Below, piece after piece: positions 1 through 8,900 of a stretch of 64,000 nucleotides of DNA (position 1 is the stretch's first letter; each line of letters opens with the position of its first letter). The DNA is taken from the NCBI RefSeq assembly GCF_014595945.1, contig NZ_JABXWU010000001.1, positions 806,001-870,000 of the forward strand, in the 5' to 3' direction. A program made the position numbers and the translations under genes. The notes beneath the pieces are model-generated. The model was not told where the DNA came from and did no database searches. It saw nothing but the letters and a program-made list of their open reading frames with translations. The DNA is from Alkalibacillus aidingensis (lineage in GTDB: Bacteria; Bacillota; Bacilli; Bacillales; Alkalibacillaceae).

Positions 1-967
1 GTTCAATTTCAATTGCTGCTTGTTTACGTTCTGATAAATTTTGATCAACAATCCCTTGTAGATCGTCAATATCGTAAAGAAATACTCCATCTAATTCATT
101 AATATCTGGGGCAAGGTTTCTTGGTACAGCAATATCAACTAAGAAAAGTGGTTTACCATGACGTTTCTTAAGTAATGGTTTCATCTTTTCCTTAGTTAAG
201 ATATACTCATCTGTGCTGGCAGAAGCAATTAAAATATCTGCACTTTCTAGTACGTTTTCAAACTGATCAAGTGAAGCCGCTTGTCCTGAAAAACGAGACG
301 CTACTTCTTCAGCTTTCTCTAATGTTCGATTAACAACCGTCACATTATGGACACCTGAGCCGTGTAAATTCTTAATAGCCAGCTCGCCCATTTTCCCTGC
401 ACCTAAAATGACCACGTGTTGTTCTTTCAGTTGATCAAAAATAGTTTTTGATAATTCTACAGCAGCATAACTTATGGATACAGCATTCTCGCCTATACCC
501 GTTTCTTTATGTGCTTTCTTAGCATTCGTAATGGCCTGTTTGAACAACTGGTTAAACAATAAGCCTGACGCATCATATTCTTGAGCAATTTGAAAAGCAA
601 GTTTAACTTGTCCAAGAATTTGTGTTTCACCCAGTACCATTGAATCAAGACCAGCTGCGACTTTAAATAAATGCTTAATGGCTTCCTCTTTTTCTTTTAC
701 ATCGATAAAGTTTGCCAAATAATCAATATCCATATTAAATTGCTCAGCTAAAAACCGTTTCATGTAATAGCGACCTGTATGGAGTTGATCAGCTACAACA
801 TATATTTCCGTTCGATTACAAGTAGAAACTATTACATTCTCAAGAATACTTTTTTCTTCATTTAGTTGGCGCATCGCATCACCAACTTCTTGGTCAGAAA
901 AAGATAGTTTCTCGCGTATATCAACCGGTGCGGTTCGGTAATTTATACTAGTTACGATAACATGCAT
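1..967 (-). CDS. hemA: Glutamyl-tRNA reductase, N-terminal part (cut by window edge)
   Basis: Reduces glutamyl-tRNA to glutamate-1-semialdehyde, the first committed step of C5 haem synthesis. The reading frame is open from the ATG at 967 to base 1, giving about 322 of the usual 450 or so residues, so the C-terminal dimerisation part is missing. The start reads [20 protein letters not shown], and the catalytic-cysteine motif [12 protein letters not shown] is plain near residue 45. The middle segment carries the NADPH-binding Rossmann region (GAGKMGE type). In B. subtilis hemA heads the hem operon just after engB; here it is separated from engB by the respiration block to its right. Confidence 0.95.
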   Translation of the reverse strand, partial: MHVIVTSINYRTAPVDIREKLSFSDQEVGDAMRQLNEEKSILENVIVSTCNRTEIYVVADQLHTGRYYMKRFLAEQFNMDIDYLANFIDVKEKEEAIKHLFKVAAGLDSMVLGETQILGQVKLAFQIAQEYDASGLLFNQLFKQAITNAKKAHKETGIGENAVSISYAAVELSKTIFDQLKEQHVVILGAGKMGELAIKNLHGSGVHNVTVVNRTLEKAEEVASRFSGQAASLDQFENVLESADILIASASTDEYILTKEKMKPLLKKRHGKPLFLVDIAVPRNLAPDINELDGVFLYDIDDLQGIVDQNLSERKQAAIEIE

Positions 968-1166
968 TTTTCTCACCCCTTCATAGGCGCACATTTCACT
1001 ATTTTATAGTATAACAGTTCACTACAAATTTCGCATGAATATTAATGAACATATTATGAAAATTTATGGTAGTATTAATTTAGAATGATTATAAATACAC
1101 TCATTATGTAGATTAACATAGTCATCATTTCCCTTCAAAAAAACCAACTCAGGAGCGTTTTAAACT

Positions 1167-1649
1167 ATGAAACAACAAAAAACATTCTTAGCTGTATTTT
1201 TAATTGGGATCGGGTTTTACTTCTTTATCCAACAATTTCATATTCCTTTTATATCACGCTTTAATACGTGGCCTTCTATTTTAGTTATTATCGGAGCTGC
1301 TTTTTTAATTAGTGGTTACGCGAATAAACAACGAGACAATATCTTCCCCGGGGCTGTGCTAACCGGATTGGGAGTTCACTTTCATGCTCTTGAACATACG
1401 CAAAACTGGATAGACCACTGGGGAATGTACACCCTAATAATAGGCTTGGCCTTTTTAATTAAAGCTCATAAAACCAATAATGGCATCATTCCAGGATTAA
1501 TCTTACTAGTCATTTCATTTTTAGCGATTTCATCTATCGCGATGCCATCATGGTTTAATTGGTTTGATATGCTTTTCGATACACTTGAGCAATTCTGGCC
1601 TGCACTTTTAATGCTATTTGGGTTTATCTTATTATTTAAAAAGGGGTAA
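1167..1649 (+). CDS. Small multi-pass membrane protein, LiaI/LiaF-like transmembrane region
   Basis: 160-residue integral membrane protein with about six hydrophobic segments arranged as paired helices and short polar loops. The N-terminus (FLIGIGFYFFIQQF, then WPSILVIIGAAFLISGY) resembles the LiaI/LiaF-like or DUF5668 transmembrane module seen in Bacillus cell-envelope stress proteins; no LiaF C-terminal domain is present. A GGAGCG sequence precedes the ATG. The stop codon abuts the stop of the converging MFS gene with no gap. It faces away from hemA. The specific function is unknown; the family assignment is a resemblance only. Confidence 0.6.
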   Translation: MKQQKTFLAVFLIGIGFYFFIQQFHIPFISRFNTWPSILVIIGAAFLISGYANKQRDNIFPGAVLTGLGVHFHALEHTQNWIDHWGMYTLIIGLAFLIKAHKTNNGIIPGLILLVISFLAISSIAMPSWFNWFDMLFDTLEQFWPALLMLFGFILLFKKG

Positions 1650-2774
1650 TCATTTATTCATTACTCGCATAACCAATAGACTAAGTAAGATAATCAAGAC
1701 GCAAAATATAAATGGCAGACCTAATATTTGGGTGATAAAACCAGATAGTATAGAACCTGAGACAACTCCAATTGAAAAGAAAGCATAAAATACACCGTAA
1801 GCTTTCCCACGGTTCTGTTCATCTGTTGCATTGGCAACCATCTGATTCATAGATGGAAAGACGAATGCGAAACCAACTCCATATACCATCATGGCAATAA
1901 CTGCTAAGATGATGTGTGAAGAAAAGCTTAATATCAGCATAGATGCTGCAATTAAACTTAGCCCCGCAACTGCTAATCCTCGTGGTAAAAAGCGAACATA
2001 AACACGATTTAACGCTGTAACAAAGATCATTAACGCTGTTATACCATATAAGCTTAATAATAAGCCGGTAGCAGCTGTTGTAAATCCAATGTCTTCAACA
2101 AGGATTGGTAAGGCAAAAGCTAAAGTTCCATTACTTACCATAAGCGCAAATGCAATGACTGAAGCCTGCATTAATCGTCTGTTTTTCAATAAACTCAAAA
2201 AGGCTGCCCACTCTACCTTACCCCGATCACTTTGTTTAAGTGATTCAGGAATATGCTTGATCCCTAATGTCGCACTTATTATAAAGACAATCGAAACGAA
2301 TATAAACACAAACTCAATTCGCCCTAGAGCAGCTAACATTCCACCAATTGCTGGGCCCACGATAGCAGCGATTCCAATTGCTGCTCCAGCAAAAGCCATG
2401 GTTTTACCGTCACCATTACGTCTTGAACGATCACCAATTAAAGCAAAAGCACCAGGAACTAACACACCACCTGCAACACCGTGAAAAAAGCGAATAACTA
2501 ATAGCTGCTCACCAGTTTGAGCAAAAGGGTAAGCAAGTAAAACAATACTAACTAAAAACATCCCGGTAACTAAAACACGTTTTCTCCCTATTCTGTCTAC
2601 CCAATGACCACCAATAACATTACCAATGACATTTGATAAAGAATAGATAGCTACAATGAACCCAGTTAGTACCTCACTCGCACCCAAACTTAACGCAAAT
2701 GGCGTTATAATTGGTAGTTGAATAAAGGTATCTATAAAGGTGACAATGACAATAAAATAGATGAATTTAAGCAT
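1650..2774 (-). CDS. MFS transporter, drug-efflux type
   Basis: 374-residue major facilitator with about 11-12 membrane segments. The loop 2-3 signature GGHWVDRIGRKRVLV fits the conserved G-x3-D-R-x-G-R-R/K motif of the superfamily, and the N-terminal half shows the DHA1-like pattern (VPGAFALIGDRSRRNGDGK before helix 5). It sits immediately downstream of moaA on the same strand with a 29-bp gap, so it may be co-transcribed with the Moco genes. Substrate cannot be read from sequence; an efflux role is a family-level guess. Its C-terminus converges end to end with the preceding plus-strand membrane-protein gene. Confidence 0.75.
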   Translation of the reverse strand: MLKFIYFIVIVTFIDTFIQLPIITPFALSLGASEVLTGFIVAIYSLSNVIGNVIGGHWVDRIGRKRVLVTGMFLVSIVLLAYPFAQTGEQLLVIRFFHGVAGGVLVPGAFALIGDRSRRNGDGKTMAFAGAAIGIAAIVGPAIGGMLAALGRIEFVFIFVSIVFIISATLGIKHIPESLKQSDRGKVEWAAFLSLLKNRRLMQASVIAFALMVSNGTLAFALPILVEDIGFTTAATGLLLSLYGITALMIFVTALNRVYVRFLPRGLAVAGLSLIAASMLILSFSSHIILAVIAMMVYGVGFAFVFPSMNQMVANATDEQNRGKAYGVFYAFFSIGVVSGSILSGFITQILGLPFIFCVLIILLSLLVMRVMNK

Positions 2775-2803
2775 TTTGTTACGCCCCGTTCTTCTCTTGC
2801 TAT

Positions 2804-3811
2804 TTAGCCACCAATGTAAGACATACCTATTTTGCCTTGTCTAACATCCTTTAGTTCATGGCGTTCATCAGAATAACGATCTGTTCGAGCTCTCCAATTA
2901 TTCGTAATTAGCTCAGCCAATTCTTGATTACTAATACCTGAACGAATTGGTGATTTTAGATCTCTACCATGAGTAGCAAATAAACAGTTAAATAACTTAC
3001 CGTCAGAGGATAGTCTGATTCTCGTACATGTTGAGCAAAAGGACTCTGAAATTGACGAGATAAAACCGACTTCACTATTACCAATTGAATAACGTGAAGC
3101 AACTTCACCAAAGTAATCTCTTTCAACAGGTGTCAAAGAGAACTTTTCACTTAGTCTGTTTATAATTTCTTTTTTAGATACGACCTTCTCAAAAGACCAC
3201 CGATTATCATTACCGACATCCATAAACTCGATAAAACGTAGTGTAATCCCTTTATCCTTAAAATAATTGACCATTGGGATAATCTCTTGATCATTCACAC
3301 CTTTTTGTACAACCATGTTAATCTTTATTTCAAACCCAAGTCCTTGAGCTAGATCAATATTTTTAAGAATTTTTTCTGGTCCAACCCCCCGACCATTCAT
3401 TTCCTTAAATAACTCTGGTGTTAAGGCATCCAAGCTAATATTCAATCTTTTTAGGCCAGCTCTTTTTAGATCATGTATATGATGATTTAACAGCATGGCA
3501 TTAGTTGTCAGTCCGATATCTTCTAAACCTGAGATATCATATAGCCTTTGAATTAAATCAGCTAGATCCCTACGCATCAGTGGCTCACCACCGGTTATTC
3601 TTACTTTCTTAACGCCTAAATGAACAAACTGTTGGACGATCCTTTCAATCTCTTCAAAGGAAAGTAGTTCATTTTTCGGAAGAAACGGGAAGTCATCACC
3701 AAACACTTCTTTAGGCATACAGTAGGAGCATCGAAAATTACAACGATCAGTTACTGACACCCTCAAATCTTGCATTGGTCGATCAAACTGATCTAATATT
3801 TGTTTTCCCAT
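2804..3811 (-). CDS. moaA: GTP 3',8-cyclase (Moco biosynthesis)
   Basis: Radical SAM enzyme that, with MoaC, turns GTP into cyclic pyranopterin monophosphate. The N-terminal cluster is C24-x3-C28-x2-C31 (RCNFRCSYCMP). The C-terminal second cluster is visible as SFCSTCTRIRL followed by FNCLFA. The protein ends in Gly-Gly (MSYIGG), which MoaA needs for activity. At 335 residues it is the normal length. The ATG at 3811 has AGGAG upstream and overlaps the end of mobA by 19 bp, showing tight operon packing with mobA, moaD, moaE, mobB and moeA. Confidence 0.97.
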   Translation of the reverse strand: MGKQILDQFDRPMQDLRVSVTDRCNFRCSYCMPKEVFGDDFPFLPKNELLSFEEIERIVQQFVHLGVKKVRITGGEPLMRRDLADLIQRLYDISGLEDIGLTTNAMLLNHHIHDLKRAGLKRLNISLDALTPELFKEMNGRGVGPEKILKNIDLAQGLGFEIKINMVVQKGVNDQEIIPMVNYFKDKGITLRFIEFMDVGNDNRWSFEKVVSKKEIINRLSEKFSLTPVERDYFGEVASRYSIGNSEVGFISSISESFCSTCTRIRLSSDGKLFNCLFATHGRDLKSPIRSGISNQELAELITNNWRARTDRYSDERHELKDVRQGKIGMSYIGG

Positions 3812-4389
3812 ACAGTCCTGCTCCTTTCTAAATCCTCTATTGTATTAATATTCTCCACATAATCTTGAACGTGTTGGGTAACCTTTTCTCCGTTAATATA
3901 AAATCCCCCGACACGCTTAACAAACTTTTTCATACTTAATTCCCTATGATCTAAGGCCTTTTTCACTGTCAATTTTAAGGAATAGCTTAACAAACTAATT
4001 AATGGGTAAGGTTGATTATTGACTTCAATCGCGACAAAATGATTGGTATCTCGCTGTCTTATCAAAGCGTTCACCAATTCCTGATTAATAAATGGTGTGT
4101 CACATGGAAGCACTACATAAGATGGTGCCTCAATATAATCCATGGCAGAATAAATTCCTGCTAAAGGACCGAGCCCAGAATACTGCTCTAAGTCAGTAAT
4201 GACGTCGTAATCAGTTGGGAAGTGCTTTACCAGTTCAGATCGTGTTACGACAACAATATGATCACATGTTCTTTCCAACGTTTGATAAACTAAATCGTGA
4301 AAGTGTTGATTATTAATTTTGGCAAATGCTTTAGGTGAACCAAACCTTCTAGATTGCCCTCCTGCTAGCATTACACCGACTACTTCCAT
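3793..4389 (-). CDS. mobA: Molybdenum cofactor guanylyltransferase
   Basis: Transfers GMP from GTP to Mo-molybdopterin, making the guanine dinucleotide cofactor that NarG requires. The N-terminal nucleotide-binding loop is MLAGGQSRRFGSPKAF (family pattern LAGGxSxRMGxDK, here with Phe for Met). The magnesium-binding region VLPCDTPF follows. I place the start at the ATG at 4389, giving 198 aa, because the moaD stop lies immediately upstream and GGTGG is properly spaced. A longer frame from 4398 would add three residues. Second-last conserved-order gene of the moeA-to-moaA operon. Confidence 0.93.
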   Translation of the reverse strand: MEVVGVMLAGGQSRRFGSPKAFAKINNQHFHDLVYQTLERTCDHIVVVTRSELVKHFPTDYDVITDLEQYSGLGPLAGIYSAMDYIEAPSYVVLPCDTPFINQELVNALIRQRDTNHFVAIEVNNQPYPLISLLSYSLKLTVKKALDHRELSMKKFVKRVGGFYINGEKVTQHVQDYVENINTIEDLERSRTVWENKY

Positions 4390-4390
4390 A

Positions 4391-4624
4391 TTAACCACCG
4401 CTTACTGGGGGAATTAAGGCAACAATATCCCCGCTTTTTAATATTTCATCCTCTGTTACAAACTCTTCATTTACAGCAAACCTTAACCCATACTGATCGA
4501 GTGATCCGTAATTCTTTTTTAACTGCTCATATAGCTCACGTACTGTAATACCCTCTACGTGAAATTCTTCTTCAGTTTTCTCAGTTAAATCTTTTATACT
4601 CGCAAAGTACAATACCTTAATCAT
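4391..4624 (-). CDS. moaD: Molybdopterin synthase small subunit (sulfur carrier)
   Basis: 77-residue ubiquitin-fold protein ending in ALIPPVSGG; the C-terminal Gly-Gly is adenylated by MoeB and thiocarboxylated, and it donates sulfur to cPMP in the MoaD2-MoaE2 complex. The reading frame extends upstream to 4711, but that extension lies inside moaE in another frame. The ATG at 4624 (MIKVLYFASIKDLTEK) gives the normal family length and overlaps the moaE end by 8 bp, as expected for translationally coupled partners. Confidence 0.93.
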   Translation of the reverse strand: MIKVLYFASIKDLTEKTEEEFHVEGITVRELYEQLKKNYGSLDQYGLRFAVNEEFVTEDEILKSGDIVALIPPVSGG

Positions 4625-5066
4625 TCCGTTCACTACCTTTTGGTTTATAATTTTGATGGCCAACCCATACTTCCCCATTATCCCAAATTTCCTTTTTCCA
4701 AATAGGAACATCTTGCTTTAGACGTTCCATTGCGTATTCATTTGCTTCGTATGCTGCTTTACGGTGAGGAGAAGAAACGGTTACAACAACCGCAATATCA
4801 GATATATTCAGTAACCCGACACGGTGAGCGATTGCTATATCGCATCCTTTCCATTTTTGCTTAACTTCCTCACCAATCTCTTCCATCTTCTTTTCAGCCA
4901 TAGAAGTGTATGCCTCAAACGATAAATATTCGGTCCTTAAACCGTTAGTCCACTCACGAACATGTCCTGTAAAAGTCGTCACTGCTCCGTGACTGGAATT
5001 GAGAACCTTATCAGTATCTCGCCTTTCTTCAAGTGGTTGATCTGTTATTTCAAATTTTTTCACCAT
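4617..5066 (-). CDS. moaE: Molybdopterin synthase catalytic subunit
   Basis: 149-residue large subunit that converts cPMP to molybdopterin using the MoaD thiocarboxylate. Family hallmarks visible are GAVTTFTGHVRE near residue 30, the IAHRVGLLNISD segment, the SPHRKAAYEA motif, and the catalytic-lysine region VPIWKKE near the C-terminus. The ATG at 5066 overlaps the end of mobB by 17 bp; its own end overlaps moaD. The arrangement indicates stoichiometric co-expression with moaD. Confidence 0.95.
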   Translation of the reverse strand: MVKKFEITDQPLEERRDTDKVLNSSHGAVTTFTGHVREWTNGLRTEYLSFEAYTSMAEKKMEEIGEEVKQKWKGCDIAIAHRVGLLNISDIAVVVTVSSPHRKAAYEANEYAMERLKQDVPIWKKEIWDNGEVWVGHQNYKPKGSERND

Positions 5067-5565
5067 TATGAACCCAACCTTTAAACCAAGTATTTATTTT
5101 ATCCGTATCATTGATCGAAACTAAATCAAAGCTATTCATTATTGAACCATGTGTAATCGCTAATTTTATGTTTGTCAATTCATTAATTAGCGTATGATCC
5201 TCTTCATTTCTAAGTATAACAACCTTAGGAAATCGCTCGTGTTTAAACCCTTCGACGATGATAAGATCATACTCTTGAAAATCCGAATCAGATAAAAAAT
5301 TTTCCAAATTAACTGTCTGACTAACTCGCTTATGCATTTGGAGGACACCATTCCCAAAAGCGATTGAACAGTCTGCCCCTTGGTTAAAATGTTGCATTGA
5401 ATCAACAGAAGAATCTGGGAGCTCCAAATCGGACTGATGTCCATGATTCTTTATAGTAAGCACCTTTTTATTCATTTGCTTCGCAAGTTTGACCCATGAA
5501 GATACAAGAGTCGTTTTTCCACTATTTTTATACCCAACCACTTGAATTACTCTGGGATTGCCCAT
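5050..5565 (-). CDS. mobB: Molybdopterin-guanine dinucleotide biosynthesis protein B
   Basis: GTP-binding P-loop accessory protein of Moco maturation that works with MobA. The Walker A motif VGYKNSGKTTL begins at residue 11, and the DLIIVEGFKHE segment corresponds to the conserved VEGFK motif of MobB. At 171 residues it has the usual length. The ATG at 5565 has GAAGGAG upstream and overlaps moeA by 19 bp. It is dispensable for Moco synthesis in E. coli, but its place in the operon supports the dinucleotide form of cofactor needed by NarG. Confidence 0.93.
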   Translation of the reverse strand: MGNPRVIQVVGYKNSGKTTLVSSWVKLAKQMNKKVLTIKNHGHQSDLELPDSSVDSMQHFNQGADCSIAFGNGVLQMHKRVSQTVNLENFLSDSDFQEYDLIIVEGFKHERFPKVVILRNEEDHTLINELTNIKLAITHGSIMNSFDLVSINDTDKINTWFKGWVHNGEKI

Positions 5566-6809
5566 GTCAGCGCTCCTTCATCACGATCTGTATACAGTAC
5601 TTTTACAGCATCACCCTGTTGATACCCCCGCGTCCCTCGAGGTAGAACAATCAAAGCATTAGAACGCGCAATTGAAGAAATAGCATTTGACTTATTAAAT
5701 CCTGCAGGAGTAACGTAAACTTCTCCATCCTTCTCTTCATAAAAGGCCCGTATAAACCTTGTAAACGGATTGGGCTTCTCAAAGCTTTCTTGTAACACCC
5801 CATCTCCGCCAGGTAAGAAGGGATGGTTGGACCCTAACATCTTTAATAAAACCGGTCGTGCAAATAATTCAATACCTGTATAACAAGCTGATGGATTACC
5901 TGATAATCCAAATAAATATTGTTCGTTGTATTTAGCAACCGTTGTGACACTACCTGGTCGCATGCCAACCTTATTAAATAAGACCGTTGCACCTAAAGCT
6001 TCATACACCTTAGGTAAATAATCGAAGTCACCAACACTAACTCCACCTGTTGTAATTAAACAGTCGACCTCGTTTAAGGCCTGTTTGACTGACTCGATGG
6101 TCGTATCTAGGTCATCTTTAGAAATTTGATAGAAGCGATAGGGAATGTTTAACCGTTTAAGTTGCCCAGCTACCATTGGACCATTAGAGTTGCGGATTTT
6201 TCCATGTTCTAATGGTTCACTTACCTCTAAAAGCTCTGTACCAGTTGATAAGATTCCAACTAATGGCTTTCTTCTAACTGGTACTTCGGCAAATCCGAAA
6301 GTTGCTAATACGGCGATAACGCCAGGGGTAATCTTGGTACCTTGACTTAAAATCTGTTCCCCCTTTTGAATATCTTCACCCTTAAATGAGACATTCTCTC
6401 CTTTTTCAAAAGGCTTTCTGATCGTGAAGCTGCCCTCATATTCAACTGTTTGCTCTAACATAACTACACAATCTGCTAACTCAGGAAGTGCTGCCCCTGT
6501 CATAATCCGAACAGCTTCATTTTCACCTAATTTAACATCAGATACTTGCCCTGCTCCGATATGATCTACCACTCGAAATTCAATACGATTATCGCCACTA
6601 GCATTTTCGGTATCTGTTGAGCGAATGGCAAAACCATCAAATGGAGAACGATCAAAATGAGGTACGGCAGATGGTGCCATAATATCCTCACTTAAAAAAT
6701 AATTTAAGCTTTCGTCTAAAGGAACCTTTGTGGCATGAGTTAACTGAACTTCTTTTATGCATTTTTCAATAGCTTCAGACACTAATATAGGCTTTCTTCT
6801 TTCTACCAC
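5547..6809 (-). CDS. moeA: Molybdopterin molybdenumtransferase
   Basis: Inserts molybdate into adenylated molybdopterin. The 420-residue length and domain order match MoeA: N-terminal domain with the PFDGFAIRS segment near residue 55, a central MoCF/MogA-like domain (GILSTGTELLEV, then TTGGVSVGDFD), and a C-terminal beta domain from about residue 340. The start is a GTG at 6809 with a strong GGAGGGG nine bases upstream. First gene of the minus-strand operon moeA-mobB-moaE-moaD-mobA-moaA, with successive genes overlapping or nearly touching. It is divergent from moaC. Confidence 0.95.
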   Translation of the reverse strand: MVERRKPILVSEAIEKCIKEVQLTHATKVPLDESLNYFLSEDIMAPSAVPHFDRSPFDGFAIRSTDTENASGDNRIEFRVVDHIGAGQVSDVKLGENEAVRIMTGAALPELADCVVMLEQTVEYEGSFTIRKPFEKGENVSFKGEDIQKGEQILSQGTKITPGVIAVLATFGFAEVPVRRKPLVGILSTGTELLEVSEPLEHGKIRNSNGPMVAGQLKRLNIPYRFYQISKDDLDTTIESVKQALNEVDCLITTGGVSVGDFDYLPKVYEALGATVLFNKVGMRPGSVTTVAKYNEQYLFGLSGNPSACYTGIELFARPVLLKMLGSNHPFLPGGDGVLQESFEKPNPFTRFIRAFYEEKDGEVYVTPAGFNKSNAISSIARSNALIVLPRGTRGYQQGDAVKVLYTDRDEGALTWAIPE

Positions 6810-6830
6810 TTCTTCCCCTCCTTAGATACA

Positions 6831-6839
6831 TGGTATAAT
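6831..6839 (+). promoter_or_regulatory. Extended -10 promoter for moaC
   Basis: TGGTATAAT in the 63-bp divergent gap between moeA and moaC is a perfect extended -10 element (TGn-TATAAT). No good -35 hexamer lies 17 bp upstream, which an extended -10 promoter can tolerate. The expected start is near 6846 and the leader is about 27 nt long, too short for a Moco riboswitch. Confidence 0.5.
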
Positions 6840-6872
6840 GACTAACATAAATATTATAAAGGCGGTGAAACA

Positions 6873-7367
6873 ATGATGTCGACAAATTTCAACCACTTTG
6901 ATTCTAAAGGGAATGCGATCATGGTTGATGTTTCTAATAAGGATGAAACGACTAGAATCGCAATCGCTAAATCATCTATACGAACCAATAAAGAAGTTTA
7001 TGAGCAAATAATCAACCATCAAAATAAAAAAGGTGATGTTCTAGGTGTTGCCAGAGTGGCTGGGATCATGGCTACTAAACAAACCTCTCAGCTCATCCCT
7101 ATGTGTCATCCAATCGCCATTTCGAATGTTGAAATTGACATGCAATGGCGTGATTCTGAAAGTGAAGAACACATCCTTGATATCAGTGTAAAAGTAAAAA
7201 CAAAAAGCAACACTGGTGTTGAAATGGAAGCATTAACAGGCGCTTCTACTAGCGCTTTAACGATCTACGATATGTGTAAAGCTGTCGATAAAGGTATGGT
7301 CATTGGTGACACATTTCTTGATTATAAATCCGGTGGGAAGTCAGGTGACTACCAGAGAAACTCATAA
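6873..7367 (+). CDS. moaC: Cyclic pyranopterin monophosphate synthase
   Basis: Second enzyme of Moco synthesis; rearranges 3',8-cH2GTP to cPMP. At 164 residues it is family length. Diagnostic motifs are [19 protein letters not shown], the LIPMCHPI motif, [11 protein letters not shown] and the MCKAVDKGM helix with the catalytic aspartate and lysine region. Its start follows AAAGGCGGTG; a second ATG lies one codon downstream at 6876. It is the only Moco gene on the plus strand, and its stop is two bases from the stop of the converging moaB gene. Confidence 0.96.
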   Translation: MMSTNFNHFDSKGNAIMVDVSNKDETTRIAIAKSSIRTNKEVYEQIINHQNKKGDVLGVARVAGIMATKQTSQLIPMCHPIAISNVEIDMQWRDSESEEHILDISVKVKTKSNTGVEMEALTGASTSALTIYDMCKAVDKGMVIGDTFLDYKSGGKSGDYQRNS

Positions 7368-7369
7368 AA

Positions 7370-7864
7370 CTATTTGTGTAATTCATTTAGACAGTGATGT
7401 AACTCTGGTAAAATCAGCTTTGACATCGCTAATTCTACTGCCTTAACTGATCCAGGCAAGACAAAGATAGGACTACTATTGATAACACCAGCAGTGGCCC
7501 TGCTTAGTATTGCCTTGGATCCAATATCCTCTGTATAGCTCAAATATCTAAAAATCTCACCAAATCCGTCGATCTTTTTATCATATAATGGTTCAATTGC
7601 TTCAATACTAACATCTCTATAAGCAATACCTGTTCCCCCTGTTGTCACCACTGCATGAATTGAGGGATGATAGACAAACTGATCAATGATGTTTCTAATC
7701 TCAATGATATCATCTTTTACAATCTCTCTTGTCACTTCATAACCCTGTTCTTCTAAAAACTTTTGGACCCGTTCACCTCCACGATCGGTTGTGTAATCAC
7801 GGGTATCACTAATGGTAACGACACCGACTTTGACTTGGTCATCTATTATATCTTTGTGCATCAA
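7370..7864 (-). CDS. moaB: Molybdopterin adenylyltransferase, MoaB/MogA family
   Basis: 164-residue MoCF-fold protein that adenylates molybdopterin before metal insertion. The motif VVTTGGTGIAYRDVSIEAIEPL is split as in MogA/MoaB proteins (TTGGTG binds the pterin phosphate), followed by GFGEIFRYLSY and the FVLPGSVKAVELAM segment near the C-terminus. Located eight bases after moeB on the same strand, so narK, moeB and moaB probably form one transcript. No terminator separates its end from the converging moaC. Confidence 0.93.
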   Translation of the reverse strand: MMHKDIIDDQVKVGVVTISDTRDYTTDRGGERVQKFLEEQGYEVTREIVKDDIIEIRNIIDQFVYHPSIHAVVTTGGTGIAYRDVSIEAIEPLYDKKIDGFGEIFRYLSYTEDIGSKAILSRATAGVINSSPIFVLPGSVKAVELAMSKLILPELHHCLNELHK

Positions 7865-7872
7865 ATTTCCCC

Positions 7873-8895
7873 CTAACCAAACAAACTGTGGTACACTTTT
7901 TTAGCTGTTTTTAAATCTTTCGTTCCATGGAATAAAAACCGTCCATTACTAAAGGCTATGATTCTAAAATCCGTGTAATAGAACTGAACAAAAAACTGAT
8001 TTCGCTTATAGTCAATTTGCTGCTGATCTAATGTGGTCGTTAATCCCTCAAGTGAAAACTGCCTTTCCTTAGATGTCATTAATTGCACGGTGTTTCGACC
8101 ACACAATACATTCGAATCTAGCTGATAAGTTGTTAGGCTTGGATATTCCGGCTTCTCACCACAAGTGGGACAGTTTGGATTTTTCAATTTACGAATACCT
8201 ATCTTTTTAGAAATTCCTTCCCACACATCTTCAAACTGTAGCTTAGTTTCCATTCGGTCCTGGTGCCCTGTAATATATTTTAAAGCTTCAGCACATTGCC
8301 TAGCTGCTGTTATTTGAACAGCTGGGCTAATAATTCCTGCAGTATCACAGGTCATCGTTGTTGTAGGAATGACATCAATCAAACACCTTAAACAGGTTGA
8401 TTGAGGGGGAATAAATGGATAAACAACGCTTGTGCTTCCCACACAAGCGCCGTAGATCCACGGAATTCCATGTTTATAGGTCAGGTCATTAATCATATAA
8501 CGTGTTTCAAAATTATCAGTTGCATCTATTATGATGTCTACCCTTTTGCAAAGAGTTGTAATCAAATCTACCCCGGCATGATCCAAATAAGTATACAACG
8601 TAACCTCACTGTTAAGCTGTACAAGACGTTCTCTTGCAGCCTCAACCTTAGGCTTCATTTCATCAGCATTTGATTCACTAAACAATTGTTGTCTTTGCAA
8701 GTTAGAGTACTCAACAATATCTCGGTCAACTAAATGAAGTTCTCCAACACCTGCACGAGTTAATGTTTCAGAAATGGCTGTACCTAAAGCACCACAACCA
8801 ATTACTGCTACTTTTGCACTTAGGATTTTCTGTTGGCCTGATTCATTTATTGGCTGAAATAATATTTGGCGCGAATATCTTTCCATTAGTCTCAT
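7873..8895 (-). CDS. moeB: MoaD-activating adenylyltransferase (MoeB/ThiF family)
   Basis: E1-like enzyme that adenylates the C-terminal glycine of MoaD. Residues 1-250 are the ThiF/MoeB domain: YSRQILF start, nucleotide-binding GCGALGTAISETLTRAG, DRDIVEYSNLQRQ, and two zinc-binding pairs (CLRC and CPTC). A C-terminal tail of about 90 residues follows (QLDSNVLCGRN onward), unlike the minimal E. coli MoeB of about 250 residues and without an obvious rhodanese cysteine loop; ThiF/MoeB proteins of 340 residues are common in Bacilli. Two starts are possible, at 8895 or 8886. Five bases separate it from the NarK-PAS gene upstream. Confidence 0.9.
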   Translation of the reverse strand: MRLMERYSRQILFQPINESGQQKILSAKVAVIGCGALGTAISETLTRAGVGELHLVDRDIVEYSNLQRQQLFSESNADEMKPKVEAARERLVQLNSEVTLYTYLDHAGVDLITTLCKRVDIIIDATDNFETRYMINDLTYKHGIPWIYGACVGSTSVVYPFIPPQSTCLRCLIDVIPTTTMTCDTAGIISPAVQITAARQCAEALKYITGHQDRMETKLQFEDVWEGISKKIGIRKLKNPNCPTCGEKPEYPSLTTYQLDSNVLCGRNTVQLMTSKERQFSLEGLTTTLDQQQIDYKRNQFFVQFYYTDFRIIAFSNGRFLFHGTKDLKTAKKVYHSLFG

Positions 8896-8900
8896 TTCCT

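Noticed and set aside
6810-6872. Moco riboswitch between moeA and moaC
   Set aside because: Only 63 bp are available for both divergent promoters, too short for the known aptamer.
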